Notes: generated by a model from the sequence alone, not told the origin. Counted from the first letter of the stretch, positions 35,349-45,307 are shown. The stretch: 64,000 nt of DNA from Acidobacteria bacterium AB60 (GCA_008682415.1 VANK01000012.1:62001-126000), one strand, 5' to 3'. Made by a program: numbers and translations.

Positions 35349-35801
35349 TCACGCCGGATACCCGCCCGTGATGTACCCCTGCAGCTCCTCGATATGCTGC
35401 GCCTGCCCGTCCATGACCCAGTTCACCAAATCGCCCATCGAGACCATGCCCACCACCCGGTCCCGCTCCAGCACCGGCAGATGGCGGAACCGCCTCTCCG
35501 TCATCATCTGCATGCACTCGTCCACCGTGTGCTCCGGGCTCACAAAACTCACCGGGCTGGTCATGATCTGCGCCACGCTGGTCTCCTTCGAGGGATGCCC
35601 CATCAGCACGCACTTGCGTGCATAGTCGCGCTCGGAAAACATCCCCACCAGCCTGCCGTTCTCACACACCATCAGCGCGCCCACATCGTACTCGGCGAGC
35701 ATCTCAAGGCCCTCGTACACCGTCTGGTACGGCTCGAGGGAAAGAACCTTGTTGAACTTCTTGTGCTTCATCACCTGCTCTACCGTGGCCGTTATCTTCA
35801 T
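35349..35801 (-). CDS. CBS-pair domain protein
   Basis: 150 residues made of two CBS motifs (VYEGLEMLAEYDVGALMVCENGR and VDECMQMMTERRFRHLPVLE). The first ends in LVGMFSERDYAR, the second in VVGMVSMGDLVN. Stand-alone CBS pairs bind adenosine nucleotides and act as energy sensors; the partner is unknown. AGGAGG stands 4 bases before the start. Converges on tyrS across the repeat block. Confidence 0.9.
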   Translation of the reverse strand: MKITATVEQVMKHKKFNKVLSLEPYQTVYEGLEMLAEYDVGALMVCENGRLVGMFSERDYARKCVLMGHPSKETSVAQIMTSPVSFVSPEHTVDECMQMMTERRFRHLPVLERDRVVGMVSMGDLVNWVMDGQAQHIEELQGYITGGYPA

Positions 35802-36127
35802 GGAACCTCCTGGGAGAAAAGGCCCTTCCGAATGCAGCGAGCGCCGGCCGCCCCGGGGACCCTGGCGGTTATGGAAATGCAGTGTAGCCCCGGATTCACA
35901 CGTTTGTCTCTACCCTCTCAGGAAAAAATCTCCATCCCGTCGCACGAAAGTCGCTGGCCCTTCCTCGGAATGAATTCCCTTCGCCAGCGCGTTCGATCCC
36001 ACGAAACGCATGCCCAGATCGATCCGCAGATCGGCCGACCAGCAAGTCTCCCCACAGGCAACATGGTCCCTGCAAGCCTCCGGCGTTCGTCACTCCTCGC
36101 TTCCGTCCCGCCCGGCGCGATGGAATA
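35802..36127. other. Intergenic region, nothing recognised
   Basis: 326 bases between the divergent CBS-protein gene and the next plus-strand gene. Both upstream regions must lie here, but no clear promoter, terminator, repeat or small gene could be supported. Confidence 0.5.
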
Positions 36128-36808
36128 ATGGCCCGCATGCTCCGCCGATGCCAACTCCTCGCCTTCCTCGTGGTCTCTGCTCCAGCGATTTACCCTCTTG
36201 CCGCGGCGCAGTCGTTCCCGCTCGATTCCGCCAAGGGCCTCGAGCCGATCGGCGTTTCCATCCAGCCGGTCACGTATCAGGGGCGCAAAGCCGTCCGCCT
36301 CACGGAGCTCGCCGCTTCCCAGGGTGGCGGAGTCGCCGTTCTCTCCGCGGCCTCATTTCACGACGGCGTTCTCGAAGTGGAACTCGCAGGCAAGCCGGCC
36401 CAGGGCGCGTCCGGCGACGCCCGCGGCTTTGTCGGCATCGCCTTCCGCACCGCTCCTGACGCGTCCAGGTACGAGTGTGTCTACCTCCGGCCCACCAACG
36501 GCCGCGCCGACGATCAGCTCCGCCGCAACCACTCCACCCAATACATCTCCATCCCCGAGTACGAGTGGTTCCGCCTGCGCTCCGAGACGCCCGGCAAATA
36601 CGAGTCCTACGTCGACCTCGTCCCGGGCGAGTGGACCAAACTGCGCATCGAGGTCAGCGGCGTCAAGCTGCGCCTCTACGTCAATGGCTCGCCCCAGCCC
36701 GTTCTCCTGGTCAATGACCTCAAGCATGGCGACAGCACCGGCGCCATCGCCCTCTGGATCGGCCCCGGAACCGAGGCATATTTCAGCAACCTACGCCTCA
36801 CCCCCTGA
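36128..36808 (+). CDS. Secreted concanavalin-like (LamG/DUF1080-like) protein
   Basis: 226 residues with a signal peptide (LLAFLVVSAPAIYPLAAAQ, cleavage near 28). The mature part has the strand pattern of a laminin-G/DUF1080-type jelly roll: FHDGVLEVELAG, GFVGIAFRT, YECVYLRPTNG, EWTKLRIEVSGVKLRLYVNG and the final GTEAYFSNLRLTP. Such domains bind or cleave glycans, but no catalytic residues can be named. No operon partner is evident. Confidence 0.7.
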   Translation: MARMLRRCQLLAFLVVSAPAIYPLAAAQSFPLDSAKGLEPIGVSIQPVTYQGRKAVRLTELAASQGGGVAVLSAASFHDGVLEVELAGKPAQGASGDARGFVGIAFRTAPDASRYECVYLRPTNGRADDQLRRNHSTQYISIPEYEWFRLRSETPGKYESYVDLVPGEWTKLRIEVSGVKLRLYVNGSPQPVLLVNDLKHGDSTGAIALWIGPGTEAYFSNLRLTP

Positions 36809-36972
36809 TCGCAGCATCCGATCTCAACTTCCCGCCTGCAGCCCCTATCTCGAATCCGCGGCACAAGTCCCAGCCCCTCTCCCCCTAGCCCCCGCCTTTC
36901 ACCGGCGCTGTTAACCACCGGCACCCCTCTTCCGTTATTCCCGGCAGAACCGTATTTCTGAGGGGAACGAAC

Positions 36973-37905
36973 ATGCTTACCCGCCGCATCCTCCATTCCT
37001 GGATCCTCGCTGTCGCCGCCTTTCCGCTGGGCGTCTACCCGCAGGCCCCGGCGCACCCCGCGCCTCAAGTCAAGCCGGCTGCTCCGCAAGCGCCGCCCGA
37101 GGCCCAGGTCGCCAACCCCCACGACATCGCCGGCGTGCAGCGCCAGCTCATTGACCTGCTTCGCCTCAGCCCCACCCTCACCACGGTCGTCTCCCACGAT
37201 CCCTCTCTGCTGGCCGACCAGGAGTACGTGAGCCGCAACAATCCCCAACTTGCCGCCTTCCTCGCCGCCCATCCTGAGGTCGCCCGCAATCCCGACTTCT
37301 ATCTCTTCACGCACATGAATCCTCAGGACGGCACCCCCGACGAGGCGCTCCAGCACGAGGTCTGGCCGGATGTGTACCACGCCCAGCGCCGCACCGGCTT
37401 CGATGAGCTGGTCAGCGACATGCCTCCCGTCTTCGCGCTGGTGGCCTTTCTCATCGCCGCCACCTGGGGCATCCGCGTCTTCGTGGAGAACCGCCGCTGG
37501 AGCCGCACCTTCAAGCTGCAGAGCGACGTGCACACCCGCCTTATTGACAAGTTCTCCACCAACCAGGAGCTCGCCGCCTATATGCAGACCGAAGCCGGCC
37601 GCCGCTTCCTCGAAGCCTCTCCCATCCCCCTCCATGACGAAGCCTCCCGCCGCGTGCCCAACGCCGTCGCCCGCGTGCTCACCCCCGTTCAGATCGGCAC
37701 CGTGCTTATCCTGCTCGGCATCGGCTTTCTGCTTCTGCGCAACGTCGGCCCGGACTACGACGCTCCCATGCGCGTCCTCGGCGTCCTCATCCTCATGCCC
37801 GGCATCGGCTTTCTGCTCTCCGCCGGCCTCACCTGGTTCCTGGCCACCCGCATGGGACTGATGCCCGGTCATGCCTTTCAAAGACAGTCCGATCAGCGCC
37901 TCTAG
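36973..37905 (+). CDS. Uncharacterised exported membrane protein
   Basis: 310 residues. Signal peptide at 1-24, then a Pro/Ala-rich linker, a helical segment (VQRQLIDLLRLSPTLTTVV, NPQLAAFLAAHPEVARNPDFYL), a span near 156-172 (FALVAFLIAATWGIRVFV), a cytoplasmic stretch and two C-terminal spans (TVLILLGIGFLLL, GVLILMPGIGFLLSAGLTW). No family recognised. AGGGGAACGAAC precedes the start. It lies 131 bases upstream of an ECF sigma factor gene and may be part of the same regulatory group. Confidence 0.7.
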   Translation: MLTRRILHSWILAVAAFPLGVYPQAPAHPAPQVKPAAPQAPPEAQVANPHDIAGVQRQLIDLLRLSPTLTTVVSHDPSLLADQEYVSRNNPQLAAFLAAHPEVARNPDFYLFTHMNPQDGTPDEALQHEVWPDVYHAQRRTGFDELVSDMPPVFALVAFLIAATWGIRVFVENRRWSRTFKLQSDVHTRLIDKFSTNQELAAYMQTEAGRRFLEASPIPLHDEASRRVPNAVARVLTPVQIGTVLILLGIGFLLLRNVGPDYDAPMRVLGVLILMPGIGFLLSAGLTWFLATRMGLMPGHAFQRQSDQRL

Positions 37906-38036
37906 CCAGGCCGTCCGCATAATCCGCCTCCCGGGGACCTCACCTCTCCCGAAATGGGTTCCCCGGGAAACTCAAAAACAGAGACACACGCGAACCCAGG
38001 TGCCCCCAGACGCGTATCGTGAGAAAGCAAAGGCCC

Positions 38037-38621
38037 ATGCCGTACGAATCCGCCATTCCGCAACCGCTTACCGGCGACGCCCCGGAGCTGACCGGCGGCC
38101 ACGCGCGAGCGGCCGGCATGGATAGCGATACCTTCGCCGGCTTCTACGAGCGCTCTGCCCGTCCTCTCTGGGCCTACCTCGCCCGCGTCTCCGGCGACCC
38201 CGCCCTGGCCGACGATCTTCTGCAGGAGAGCTTCATCCGCTTCCTCGCCGCCGACGCTCCCACCGACGGCGAGGTGGCCTCCCGGCGCTACCTCTTCCGC
38301 ATCGGCTCCAACCTGCTCCGCGATCACTGGCGCCGGCCGCGCCACACCTCCATCGACGAGGTCCCGGAAGACCGCGTGCCCCTGGCCGGCACCACCGAGC
38401 AATCCGACTCCGCCATCCTCCTCGGTCCCGCCCTCCAGCAGCTCAAGCCCCGCGCCCGCCAGCTCCTCTGGCTCGCCTATGCCGAGGGCTATTCGCACCA
38501 GGAGATCGCCGCCATCACCGGCCTCGCCTCGGCCAGCATCCGGCTTCTGCTCTTCCGCGCGCGCCGTCAGATGGCACGCCTGCTCCAGAATCCGCGTCCA
38601 AGCGAAAGGAGGCCCGCATGA
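38037..38621 (+). CDS. ECF-type RNA polymerase sigma factor
   Basis: 194 residues from the ATG at 38037; a GTG at 38019 in frame would add 6. Region 2 is LWAYLARVSGDPALADDLLQESFIRFL with ASRRYLFRIGSNLLRDHWRR. Region 4 is LKPRARQLLWLAYAEGYSHQEIAAITGLASASIRLLLFRARRQMA, cut here for length. The layout is that of a group 4 sigma factor. The next gene overlaps it by ATGA and encodes a Cys-containing membrane protein, the usual anti-sigma partner. Confidence 0.88.
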   Translation: MPYESAIPQPLTGDAPELTGGHARAAGMDSDTFAGFYERSARPLWAYLARVSGDPALADDLLQESFIRFLAADAPTDGEVASRRYLFRIGSNLLRDHWRRPRHTSIDEVPEDRVPLAGTTEQSDSAILLGPALQQLKPRARQLLWLAYAEGYSHQEIAAITGLASASIRLLLFRARRQMARLLQNPRPSERRPA

Positions 38622-39118
38622 CCGCCTGCTCCCGCGAACCCGAGATCCGCAGCCTCCTCGACCGCGGCCACTGGCCCGCGGCCGCCTCGCCTGAATTGAC
38701 CGCCCACGCCGCGGCCTGCACGCGCTGCAGCCAGCTTCTTCTCCTCACCCAGGCCTTCCGCGCCGATCGCACCCGCGCCGCTGCCTCGGTGCGCCTTGAA
38801 GCTCCCGGCGTCCTCTGGTGGCGCGCTCAGCTGCGCCGCCGCAACGCCGACCTGCAGCGGCTTCAGCGTCCCCTCCTCGGCGCACAGATCTTCTCCGTGC
38901 TCCTCAGCCTCGTGGCCGCCGCCATCTTCCTGGCCTCGCAGTCCAAGGCCACTCTGGCGTGGATCGCCGCGGTCCCCCATGTGCTGCACTTCGAGTCGCT
39001 GCTGCCGGAGCCGCTGCAGTCCCCGCTTGGCCTCGCCGCCCTCATCGCCGGCATTCTCGCCCTTATCGCCGCAGTGGCAAAGGCGCTCGCCTACGCCACC
39101 TCCGAGACGCGCGACTAG
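38618..39118 (+). CDS. Probable membrane anti-sigma factor with zinc-finger-like motif
   Basis: 166 residues, start overlapping the sigma gene stop (ATGA). Near residue 31 the sequence HAAACTRCSQ gives the HxxxCxxC motif of ZAS-type anti-sigma factors. Two hydrophobic spans follow (LLGAQIFSVLLSLVAAAIFLA near 87-107 and LGLAALIAGILALIAAVAKAL near 138-158). The arrangement suggests that the N-terminal zinc module holds the sigma factor at the membrane. Function is inferred from motif and coupling. Confidence 0.75.
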   Translation: MTACSREPEIRSLLDRGHWPAAASPELTAHAAACTRCSQLLLLTQAFRADRTRAAASVRLEAPGVLWWRAQLRRRNADLQRLQRPLLGAQIFSVLLSLVAAAIFLASQSKATLAWIAAVPHVLHFESLLPEPLQSPLGLAALIAGILALIAAVAKALAYATSETRD

Positions 39119-39219
39119 CCGCAGACTCCCATGTCGCGAAGTTCCGAATTGCAATAAGGTTGGGGACTGGAGCGCGGGGCCCGGCTCTCCTGGATTTCTG
39201 CGCCGCACCGTAAGCCCGA

Positions 39220-39696
39220 TCAGCCTACCTTCACGCGCCGCCGCTTCTCCCGCTTTATGCACTCCGCGCGGATCGCCTCGTACCGCTTCTGGATCACGCT
39301 CAGTTCCTCATCGCTCAGCGACTCGATATCCATCATCTGGTTCGCGGCCGCCGCATTGGCGTGGATCAGCTCGTCCAGCTTCAGATTGATCGCCTTCGAG
39401 TCCCGGTTCTGCGTGTTCTGGATGAGAAACACCATCAGGAACGTCACGATCGTCGTGCCGGTATTGATCACCAGTTGCCACGTATCCGAGAAGTGAAAAA
39501 ACGGACCCGAGGCTCCCCAGCCAAGAATGATGACCAGCGCCCCCAGGAACGCGAATCGCGATCCCAGCCACGCGGAGGCTTTGGTCGCCAGCCGTCCAAA
39601 GGGATCACTCGTTCCGCGAACGGCCTCGGCTACCGCCCGCTCGCGTTCCCGCCGGTCGCTCCGGCTGCCTTGGGCTTCGCTCCTTGTAGCGCGCAT
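39220..39696 (-). CDS. Low-affinity iron permease family protein
   Basis: 158 residues with two membrane spans (FAFLGALVIILGWGASGPFF and LVINTGTTIVTFLMVFLI). The motif FLIQNTQNRDSKAINLKLDELI is the hallmark of the PF04120 family, known as low-affinity iron permease after a yeast relative. In bacteria transport has not been shown and small members may be regulatory. The last 30 residues are charged. Converges on the anti-sigma gene. Confidence 0.88.
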   Translation of the reverse strand: MRATRSEAQGSRSDRRERERAVAEAVRGTSDPFGRLATKASAWLGSRFAFLGALVIILGWGASGPFFHFSDTWQLVINTGTTIVTFLMVFLIQNTQNRDSKAINLKLDELIHANAAAANQMMDIESLSDEELSVIQKRYEAIRAECIKREKRRRVKVG

Positions 39697-39820
39697 ACGT
39701 GGGTCCGATCTCAGGGGCTTCCTCCGTCAATCACCGCACATCAACTCTACCTGTCTCTCCTAAGACCAGATAGATGCGCTCTCCGCGATTAACAGTTGCA
39801 GCGCCGCTGAGCTCGGGTCC

Positions 39821-41626
39821 TCACCGCCCCGCCTTCTCCTCTGCCTGAGCCGGCAACGCCACCCGCATCGTGCCCGCCTTCCCTGTCGCCCAGTCATAGA
39901 CCCCCGCCTCCAGCACCACATCCTTATCGGCGGGCAGGTCGATCTCCGCGTGCGCCGGCACTCCGGACTTCTCGATCGCCGCGAACACCTCCGGCTTCAG
40001 ATTCATGGCCTCCGTGCCCCCGCCCCAGTTCACCGCGTTGCCCTCGCGATCGAACGCCAGCAGCTCCACCTGCAGCTTGCCCGCGCGCGTCCCATCCGCC
40101 TGCGCCTCCAGCTTCACATCGGTCCAGCGAATCATGAAGTCGATCGCGTACCGCCGCGTCGGCCCGGTCAGCTTGGCATTCTTTCCAGCGCGCGGACTTC
40201 CGGCCGCGGGCTGCGGCGTCTCCGGCGCCACCCGCGCGGCAAACAGGATCTCCGTAGCCTCCGGCATGCCCGGCGTCAGCAGCGCATGCAGCGGGTTCGC
40301 GTTCGCCTTGGCATCGGCCACCGGCGGAAGCTCGTCCGCGTTGTACCCTCGCCGGTACGCCAGCCGGTACTTCGCATCCTTCACCTTCACCTCGATCCGG
40401 CGATAGCTCCCATCCATCTTTCTGTTGGTGGGCGTATACGCCAGCGTGTAGTAATGCGACCCATCTGTGATCGCCTTCTGCATCGCGCCGTTCAGGTCGT
40501 TGGTGTTGAAGTAGGCCTTGCCGCCGGTGTCGGCCGCCAGCTGCTCCATCGTGGAGATCTTGTCAGCCCGCATCCCGTTCTCGTTCGTGTACGGATCCAT
40601 GCGGCCGCTCCTCGGGCCGTTCAGCGTCTGTCCCACGTAGTCGGTCGGCCCGTCCACATTGGCTTCAAACACGTGCTCCGACATCATTCCCTCGGCGCCC
40701 ACGGGGTACACGGCCACCTTGGAAATCGTCAGCAGATCCGCGGTCTTCCGCACTTCCTTGCCATACGTGCGAAGATCCGTGGTATTGAATTGGTCCGGCT
40801 GCTGGCTCTGCCCCACACGGGGAAACACCGCCACCGGAAAGCTGCTCGAAAACCAAATCAGGTTTTTGCGCCCTGGCACGGCCGCCAGATAACGCGCTAA
40901 TCCCTGCAGCGCCTCCAGCGTCATCCCAGCCCGCTCATAGCCATTCACATTCGCGCTCTCGCGCTGGAACGCTCGCATGGCCTCGATGCCCTGGGTCATA
41001 CGGCCGCCGGTCAGGGTCAGCATCCTCTTGACGTCGTCCAGATCGTCGTACTGGTCCTGCACCGACCGTGCCTCATGCGGCTTCTCGGGCACAATGCCGT
41101 ACTTCGGATCGTTCATGGCCGTCTGCAGTTCCGTCGCATCCGCCGTGAACCCCTGCACCATCCGCAGCTTCGAGCCCAACGTGAAGATCGCTGCCCGCGT
41201 TCCCGGCGTCATGGTCTTCAAAAACTTGACCAGCTGGTTGCGGACGTAGCTCTGGTCCTCGCGGTCTGTGTTCAGCGCATCCAGCAGCAGCACATTCACC
41301 GCATCACTCGGCGGCGCCGGCGGCACATTCGTATACACCCCCGCCGGCATCTTGGGCAGCGCGGCCGCCGCTCCCGGCGGCAGCGTCTTCGCCGTGTGCT
41401 CCTCAAAGAAGTTCACCGTCTGCGGCTTGCCGTCTTCCAGCACCACGAAGTCATCCTTGCGCAGGCCCGTGACCGCCTCCTCCCCCTTGGTCGCCACAAC
41501 GTCCACCACCACCGCCCGCGTGGTGGTGCGCACCGCCGGCGGCTGCTCCCCGCTCTTGGCCTGCCCCTCCACTCCCGGACAGCACACCAGCACCCACAAC
41601 AGCCCAAACGCCGCACGAGACCGCAT
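39821..41626 (-). CDS. VWFA-related secreted protein of the acidobacterial type
   Basis: 601 residues from the ATG at 41626, which has GGGGGAGGG just upstream. Signal peptide (LLWVLVCCPGVEGQA), then a beta-strand domain (VVVDVVATKGEEAVTGLRKDDFVVLEDGKPQ). The von Willebrand A domain follows (VNVLLLDALNTD in place of the classic DxSxS metal motif, then AAIFTLGSKLRMVQGF) and a C-terminal beta-rich part. The family is expanded in acidobacteria and is exported; ligands are unknown. The altered metal site suggests weak or no MIDAS binding. Confidence 0.85.
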   Translation of the reverse strand: MRSRAAFGLLWVLVCCPGVEGQAKSGEQPPAVRTTTRAVVVDVVATKGEEAVTGLRKDDFVVLEDGKPQTVNFFEEHTAKTLPPGAAAALPKMPAGVYTNVPPAPPSDAVNVLLLDALNTDREDQSYVRNQLVKFLKTMTPGTRAAIFTLGSKLRMVQGFTADATELQTAMNDPKYGIVPEKPHEARSVQDQYDDLDDVKRMLTLTGGRMTQGIEAMRAFQRESANVNGYERAGMTLEALQGLARYLAAVPGRKNLIWFSSSFPVAVFPRVGQSQQPDQFNTTDLRTYGKEVRKTADLLTISKVAVYPVGAEGMMSEHVFEANVDGPTDYVGQTLNGPRSGRMDPYTNENGMRADKISTMEQLAADTGGKAYFNTNDLNGAMQKAITDGSHYYTLAYTPTNRKMDGSYRRIEVKVKDAKYRLAYRRGYNADELPPVADAKANANPLHALLTPGMPEATEILFAARVAPETPQPAAGSPRAGKNAKLTGPTRRYAIDFMIRWTDVKLEAQADGTRAGKLQVELLAFDREGNAVNWGGGTEAMNLKPEVFAAIEKSGVPAHAEIDLPADKDVVLEAGVYDWATGKAGTMRVALPAQAEEKAGR

Positions 41627-41724
41627 CGTACCCTCCCCCAAAACACCCGCTTCAGTTTAGACAGGAGGGAGCCCGTGCGGTCTCGTCGAAATTCCGCGGC
41701 GCTACATGACCATCCGGCCAGACG

Positions 41725-42978
41725 CTACTCGTCCACCGCCCGCAGGTTGTGCTTGTACACATCGGCTCCGACCCCACGTCCCAGGTCCGCGCCCGCCTCC
41801 TGGTCCGTCCGGAAGTGGATGCCGCCGTACACCCGCGCGTCCGACACGTCGTCGCAGATCTCCCGCAGCCGGTCGTACGTCAGCGTAATCGTAGGCACCG
41901 CCGGATTGGTCAGCGTGATCGCGTGCCCCGCCTCGCCATACAGCCGCCGCAGCACCTCCGCCGCCGCGTTCACCCCGCTCCCGTGGTTCGAGGGATAGCT
42001 CGGGAAACAGGGCGTCGCGATGAACGGAGCCCAGGCCGGGTCTCCCATCGTTGCCGGGTTCGAATCCGTCCCGCCATCGTGGATCGCCGTCTCCGGCCGC
42101 CAGAAGTTGTAGTGGTACTTGTTGTAGAACGACGCCACCAGCGCGTCATTGATGGCCATGTTCATCAGCGCCAGCGCCCGCGCATGGTCGGTCAGCGTTC
42201 CGCCCTTCTCCACGGCCAGCTGCCGTGCCGCCTCGTTCATCGCAATCGTCGGCGAGGTCGCCTGGAAGAACAACACCACGTTCGCCCGATCCTGCGGACG
42301 CTGCGTGCTGTTGCTCGCGCCCAGGGTCATCACCTCGTTGTACGCCCGCGTGTACCGCTCGCTCCCCAGCGCCGGCGGCGGCCCCAGCAGGTAATCCTGC
42401 GCGCTGCTGATCCCGAATGGCTTCACAAACTGCCAGTTGTACGCGATCCCCGCCTTGCACCCCGTCGTCAGCTGCCACACCCCCGGCCCGGCTGGGCCGG
42501 GCGCCGTCGTCGCCGGCAGGCTGGCTGATCCGTCCCCCGTCCGCAGCGTGATCAACGCCAGCGCCGCCTCGTCTCCAGCCGCCACTCCCTCCGTCTTCGC
42601 CTGCCCGTCCGGGATTGCCCCCATCGAGCTCATCCACGCGTTGTTGAGGGCCGTCTGCGCGGTCGCGTTCCCCGTTCCAAAGTAGAAGCTCAGCGTCTGG
42701 TAGGCCGCCTCCACCGCCGCCGCCTCCGCGGAAGCACCCGGCCGCCGCGTCATCGTCCCCAGGTAGGGCTGGTACTCGCCCGTCACCGAGTTCACCGCCT
42801 CAAACACCGCCAGTTGCACAATCGCCGCAAACCGGCCCTGCGCAAACGGGTTCGCCGTATGCGCCGTCGTCACCGCGATCGCATTCCAGTCCAGAACCGC
42901 ATCGGCGCGCGCCTCCGCAGTCGCGAGCGGCAACATCGCCGCCAGCACGCTCACCATCGCCAGCTTTCTCATCTCCAT
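41725..42978 (-). CDS. Secreted vanadium-dependent haloperoxidase / PAP2-type phosphatase
   Basis: 417 residues from the ATG at 42978, with GGAGG 5 bases upstream; longer versions in the same frame would hide the signal peptide (LAMVSVLAAMLPLATAEARA). The vanadate/phosphate pocket is recognisable: NFWRPETAIHDGG, FPSYPSNHGSG (PSxxH) and SDARVYGGIHFRTD (R...H). Bacterial relatives are vanadium haloperoxidases or acid phosphatases. Halide oxidation is not proven by these residues alone. Confidence 0.85.
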   Translation of the reverse strand: MEMRKLAMVSVLAAMLPLATAEARADAVLDWNAIAVTTAHTANPFAQGRFAAIVQLAVFEAVNSVTGEYQPYLGTMTRRPGASAEAAAVEAAYQTLSFYFGTGNATAQTALNNAWMSSMGAIPDGQAKTEGVAAGDEAALALITLRTGDGSASLPATTAPGPAGPGVWQLTTGCKAGIAYNWQFVKPFGISSAQDYLLGPPPALGSERYTRAYNEVMTLGASNSTQRPQDRANVVLFFQATSPTIAMNEAARQLAVEKGGTLTDHARALALMNMAINDALVASFYNKYHYNFWRPETAIHDGGTDSNPATMGDPAWAPFIATPCFPSYPSNHGSGVNAAAEVLRRLYGEAGHAITLTNPAVPTITLTYDRLREICDDVSDARVYGGIHFRTDQEAGADLGRGVGADVYKHNLRAVDE

Positions 42979-43187
42979 CGCGACCTCCACCTCGTCCTTC
43001 GGGCGGCCTTCACTGCTCCGGCCACCGGGAATGAGCGCATCATTGCGGCACCCGCGCTTCCTGTCCATAGCGGCCCCGCCTGTCGCCGTGTGTTGGTTTG
43101 TGTCGCGCCAAATCCCCCATTTGCCGCGGTTTACGCAGCGTTCGCGCAACCTGCGGTAAAATCGGTTCACTTCAGCGGGTCCCGTTC

Positions 43188-45149
43188 ATGGCCACTCAGC
43201 CCATCGGACTGCCGGAATCCATCGCCTTCGGCGAAGGTTTCGACTTCGACCTTCGCCCCCGCCGCCTGCGCCGCGGCACCCGCGTGCTCAAGCTCGAACG
43301 CATTCCCCTGGAAATCCTCCTCCTCCTCCTCGAACACCCCGGCGAGATCGTCCGCCGCGAAGACATCGCCGCCCGCGTCTGGGGCCACGACGTCTTCCTC
43401 GATACCGACAACAGCATCCGCGGCGCCATCCGCAAAATCCGCGCCGTCCTCAAAGACGACCCCGAACAGCCCCGCTTCATCCAGACCGTCACCGGCCAGG
43501 GATACCGCTTCATCGCCCCCGTTGCCGTCCGCCCCCAGGCCGCGCCCGCCGCCGCTCCGGAACCCCCCATCCCCCTCTCCAGCCCCGCCGAAATCGCTCC
43601 CCCGGAACCCGCCACTGTGGCTCCTCCCGCGCCTGCCGCCTCCGCACCCCCGCGCCGCCGCTTGCTTCCCGCGCTCGCTGCCGCGCTCGCCCTCGCAATC
43701 GTTCTCCTCGTCTTCGTTCTGCCCGCCCGCCGGCATCCCGCCCCGGCTCCGCTCACCATCCGCTCCCTCGCCGTCCTGCCCCTCAACAACCTTTCCTCTG
43801 ATCCCACCCAGGACTACCTCGCCGATGAGATGACCGAGGAGCTCATTGGACGCCTCGCCGCCATCCACAATCTCCGCGTCATCTCCCGCACCTCCGTCAC
43901 CCAGTTCAAAGCCCAGAGACCCACCGTCCCCGAGATCGCCCGCCGCCTCTCCGTCGACGCCGTCGTCGAGGGCTCCATTATTCGCGAGGGCAATCGCGTC
44001 CGCGTCCACGCCCAGCTCATCCGCGCCGCCAACGACGAGCACCTCTGGTCCGAGACCTACGACCGCGAGCTCGGCGACGTCCTCGCCCTTGAGAGCGACG
44101 TCGCCCAGGCCATTGCAAGCAAGGTCGAGGTCACCCTCAGCGGGCAGGAGCACGAGCGCCTCGCCGCCACCCACAAGCTCTCGCCCGAGGCCTACGAGAG
44201 CTACCTCAAGGGCGTCTACACCAACCGCAACACCCGCGCCGGCATGGAGCAGAGCATCGCCTTCTTTGAGGACGCCATCCGCAAGGATTCGACCTTTGCC
44301 CCCGCCTACCTCGGCCTGGCTAGTGCCTACTCCAGCCTGAGCACCGTCTACGCCGGTGCTCCTCCCCGGGAGAGCCGGCTCAAGCTCGTCGCCGCTGCCC
44401 AAAAGGCTCTCGAACTCGATCCCCGCCTCGCCGGTGCGCACGTCCTCCTGGCCGAGGCCTCCCAGCGCCAATTCCTGTGGGATCAAACCGGCGCCGAATA
44501 CCAGCGCGCCCTCGACCTCGAGCCCAACAACGTCGAGGCCAACCGCGGAATGGCCTCGTATCTGATTTGCCGCGGGAACACCAGCGAAGGCCTCATCCGC
44601 GCCCAGCACGCCGGCGAGCTGGACCCCCTGAACGTGAACGGACTGGTCGGCGATGGCTTCCTCTTCTTCCTCGCCCGCCGCTACGACGACTCTCTCCAGA
44701 TCCTCAACGAGGCGCTCGCCGTCAAGCCGGACGACGCCGTCGCCCACTGGTTCCTGGGCTATAACCTCATCGCCAAAGGACAACCCCAGCAGGCCATCCC
44801 CGAACTGGAACGCGCCGTCATCCTCTCCGACCGCAGCCCTGCCGTTCTCGGCGTGCTCATCCGCGCCTACGCTCACGCCGGCCGCCGCGCCGACGCCCTC
44901 CGCATCCTCGACGAGCTGAAGCGGCGCAGCAGGACCGGCTACATCCCCGCCGGCGCCTTCATCAACGCCTACCTCGGCCTGGGCGATACCGAGCAGGCCT
45001 TCGTCTGGCTGGAACGCGGGTACGAGGAGAAGTCCGGCATCATGCCCCTCCTCAAAGTCCATCCCCACTTCGACCCCATCCGCAACGATCCCCGCTTCGC
45101 CAGCCTCCTCCACCGCGTCGGCCTCGACCAGCCCGCCCCCATGCCCTGA
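43188..45149 (+). CDS. ToxR/CadC-like winged-helix regulator with TolB-like and TPR domains
   Basis: 653 residues from the ATG at 43188. N-terminal OmpR-type winged helix (about 1-105: LEILLLLLEHPGEIVRREDIA, DNSIRGAIRKIRAVL, TGQGYRFIAPV). A Pro/Ala-rich linker leads to one membrane span (LAAALALAIVLLVFVLPA). The outer part starts with a TolB-N-like domain (LAVLPLNNLSSDPTQDYLADE, VDAVVEGSI), then at least six TPR-like helical repeats to the end. It is expected to sense something outside and act on DNA from the membrane. The target genes are not evident. Confidence 0.87.
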   Translation: MATQPIGLPESIAFGEGFDFDLRPRRLRRGTRVLKLERIPLEILLLLLEHPGEIVRREDIAARVWGHDVFLDTDNSIRGAIRKIRAVLKDDPEQPRFIQTVTGQGYRFIAPVAVRPQAAPAAAPEPPIPLSSPAEIAPPEPATVAPPAPAASAPPRRRLLPALAAALALAIVLLVFVLPARRHPAPAPLTIRSLAVLPLNNLSSDPTQDYLADEMTEELIGRLAAIHNLRVISRTSVTQFKAQRPTVPEIARRLSVDAVVEGSIIREGNRVRVHAQLIRAANDEHLWSETYDRELGDVLALESDVAQAIASKVEVTLSGQEHERLAATHKLSPEAYESYLKGVYTNRNTRAGMEQSIAFFEDAIRKDSTFAPAYLGLASAYSSLSTVYAGAPPRESRLKLVAAAQKALELDPRLAGAHVLLAEASQRQFLWDQTGAEYQRALDLEPNNVEANRGMASYLICRGNTSEGLIRAQHAGELDPLNVNGLVGDGFLFFLARRYDDSLQILNEALAVKPDDAVAHWFLGYNLIAKGQPQQAIPELERAVILSDRSPAVLGVLIRAYAHAGRRADALRILDELKRRSRTGYIPAGAFINAYLGLGDTEQAFVWLERGYEEKSGIMPLLKVHPHFDPIRNDPRFASLLHRVGLDQPAPMP

Positions 45150-45268
45150 CCGACTCTCAGATCTGTACAGCCACAAATGCCTCGCTAAGACCTGCGCAGC
45201 GGAACGATCTCGCGATAGGTTTGCCGCGTCGTGGTACAGGCGAGGTGAGGAGGATTCGCAAATGCCCC

Positions 45269-45307
45269 TTGACGGGATCGTCGAGCTGTATATACTCAGT
45301 ATATTCA
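45269..45307 (+). promoter_or_regulatory. Promoter with embedded palindromic operator of the GntR/ABC operon
   Basis: TTGACG (45269-45274) and TATACT (45291-45296) form a sigma-70 promoter with a 16-base spacer. TGTATATACT and AGTATATTCA (45287-45296 and 45298-45307) are near-perfect inverted repeats around one base and cover the -10 box, as expected for autoregulation by the YtrA-type repressor. Transcription would begin about 5 bases before the ATG at 45310, with no ribosome-binding site, so the message is probably leaderless. Confidence 0.75.
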